7,229 nucleotides of DNA from Candidatus Delongbacteria bacterium (GTDB lineage Bacteria > JAGOEH01), in the NCBI GenBank assembly GCA_017997825.1, contig JAGOEH010000157.1:1-7229 (forward strand). Reading direction: 5' to 3'. The first letter of the stretch is position 1. The number at the start of each line of letters is the position of its first letter. The position numbers and the translations under genes were made by a program. Below the pieces are notes generated by a model, which was given only the letters and a program-made list of their open reading frames with translations, searched no databases and had not been told where the DNA came from. This document shows, piece after piece, positions 7,126 through 7,229 of the stretch.

Positions 7126-7229
7126 TTAAAGGGGAATATTGCCGTGTTTTCGGGGTGGATTGGCATCGTGTTTAGTCTGCAGGATATGCAATCCCTTGAT
7201 AATCGCCGTCCGCGTTTCCGCCGGTTCGA
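7126..7229 (-). CDS. mmdA: Carboxyltransferase alpha subunit, MmdA/PccB type (3' end only)
   Basis: Only the last 34 codons are in the window; the gene continues past the right edge. The tail reads EPAETRTAIIKGLHILQTK, followed by a short segment ending PPRKHGNIPL and a TAA stop (7126-7128). The [R/K]KHGNIPL ending is the hallmark C-terminus of CoA-dependent biotin carboxyltransferases (methylmalonyl-CoA decarboxylase alpha, propionyl-CoA carboxylase beta, transcarboxylase 12S). It rules against the pyruvate-carboxylase-like alpha subunit of oxaloacetate decarboxylase. With OadG-like and biotin-carrier genes directly downstream, methylmalonyl-CoA is the likeliest substrate. That fits conversion of succinate-derived methylmalonyl-CoA to propionyl-CoA, or the reverse carboxylation. 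The family is certain; the exact substrate is inferred. Confidence 0.85.
   Translation of the reverse strand, partial: EPAETRTAIIKGLHILQTKHDANPPRKHGNIPL

Overview
The window looks like ordinary chromosomal DNA of an anaerobic or fermentative bacterium, with compact gene packing and a mid-range G+C. It holds six recognisable protein genes, two of them cut by or probably running past the window edges, plus one clear sigma-70-type promoter. I see no RNA gene, CRISPR array, insertion sequence, phage gene or integration scar. The gene set (large NtrY-like kinase, RuvX-MltG pair, CoA-type biotin decarboxylase subunits next to RNase R) would fit a lineage of the Bacteroidota/Marinimicrobia/KSB1/Cloacimonadota neighbourhood, but that placement is a guess from gene content only.

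Layout. The plus-strand half (1-4162) holds a very large membrane sensor histidine kinase (1-2681, open at the left edge), then a 75-base gap with a near-consensus promoter and a ribosome binding site, then ruvX (2757-3164) and mltG (3161-4162), which overlap by four bases. The minus-strand half (7229 down to 4159) reads, in transcription order: the last 34 codons of a carboxyltransferase alpha subunit of the mmdA type (7229-7126), an OadG-type small membrane subunit (7108-6740), a biotin carrier protein (6736-6308) and ribonuclease R (6303-4159). Gaps are 17, 3 and 4 bases, so this is very probably one operon. The two halves converge, and the stop codons of mltG and rnr overlap on opposite strands.

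How the genes work together. The mmdA/oadG/biotin-carrier trio are three of the usual subunits of a membrane-bound, sodium-pumping acyl-CoA decarboxylase, most likely for methylmalonyl-CoA in propionate metabolism. The fourth subunit, the beta membrane pump (OadB/MmdB), is not in the window; rnr sits directly after the biotin carrier. RuvX (pre-16S rRNA processing / Holliday-junction resolvase-like) and MltG (peptidoglycan lytic transglycosylase) form a neighbourhood also known in other bacteria such as Bacillus subtilis. The kinase has no response regulator in the window; a partner could lie upstream.

I did not find a convincing new biological system. The points most worth a second look are the two uncharacterised extracytoplasmic domains of the kinase, the coupling of rnr to the decarboxylase genes with no beta subunit following, and a striking over-abundance of the palindrome GATC.
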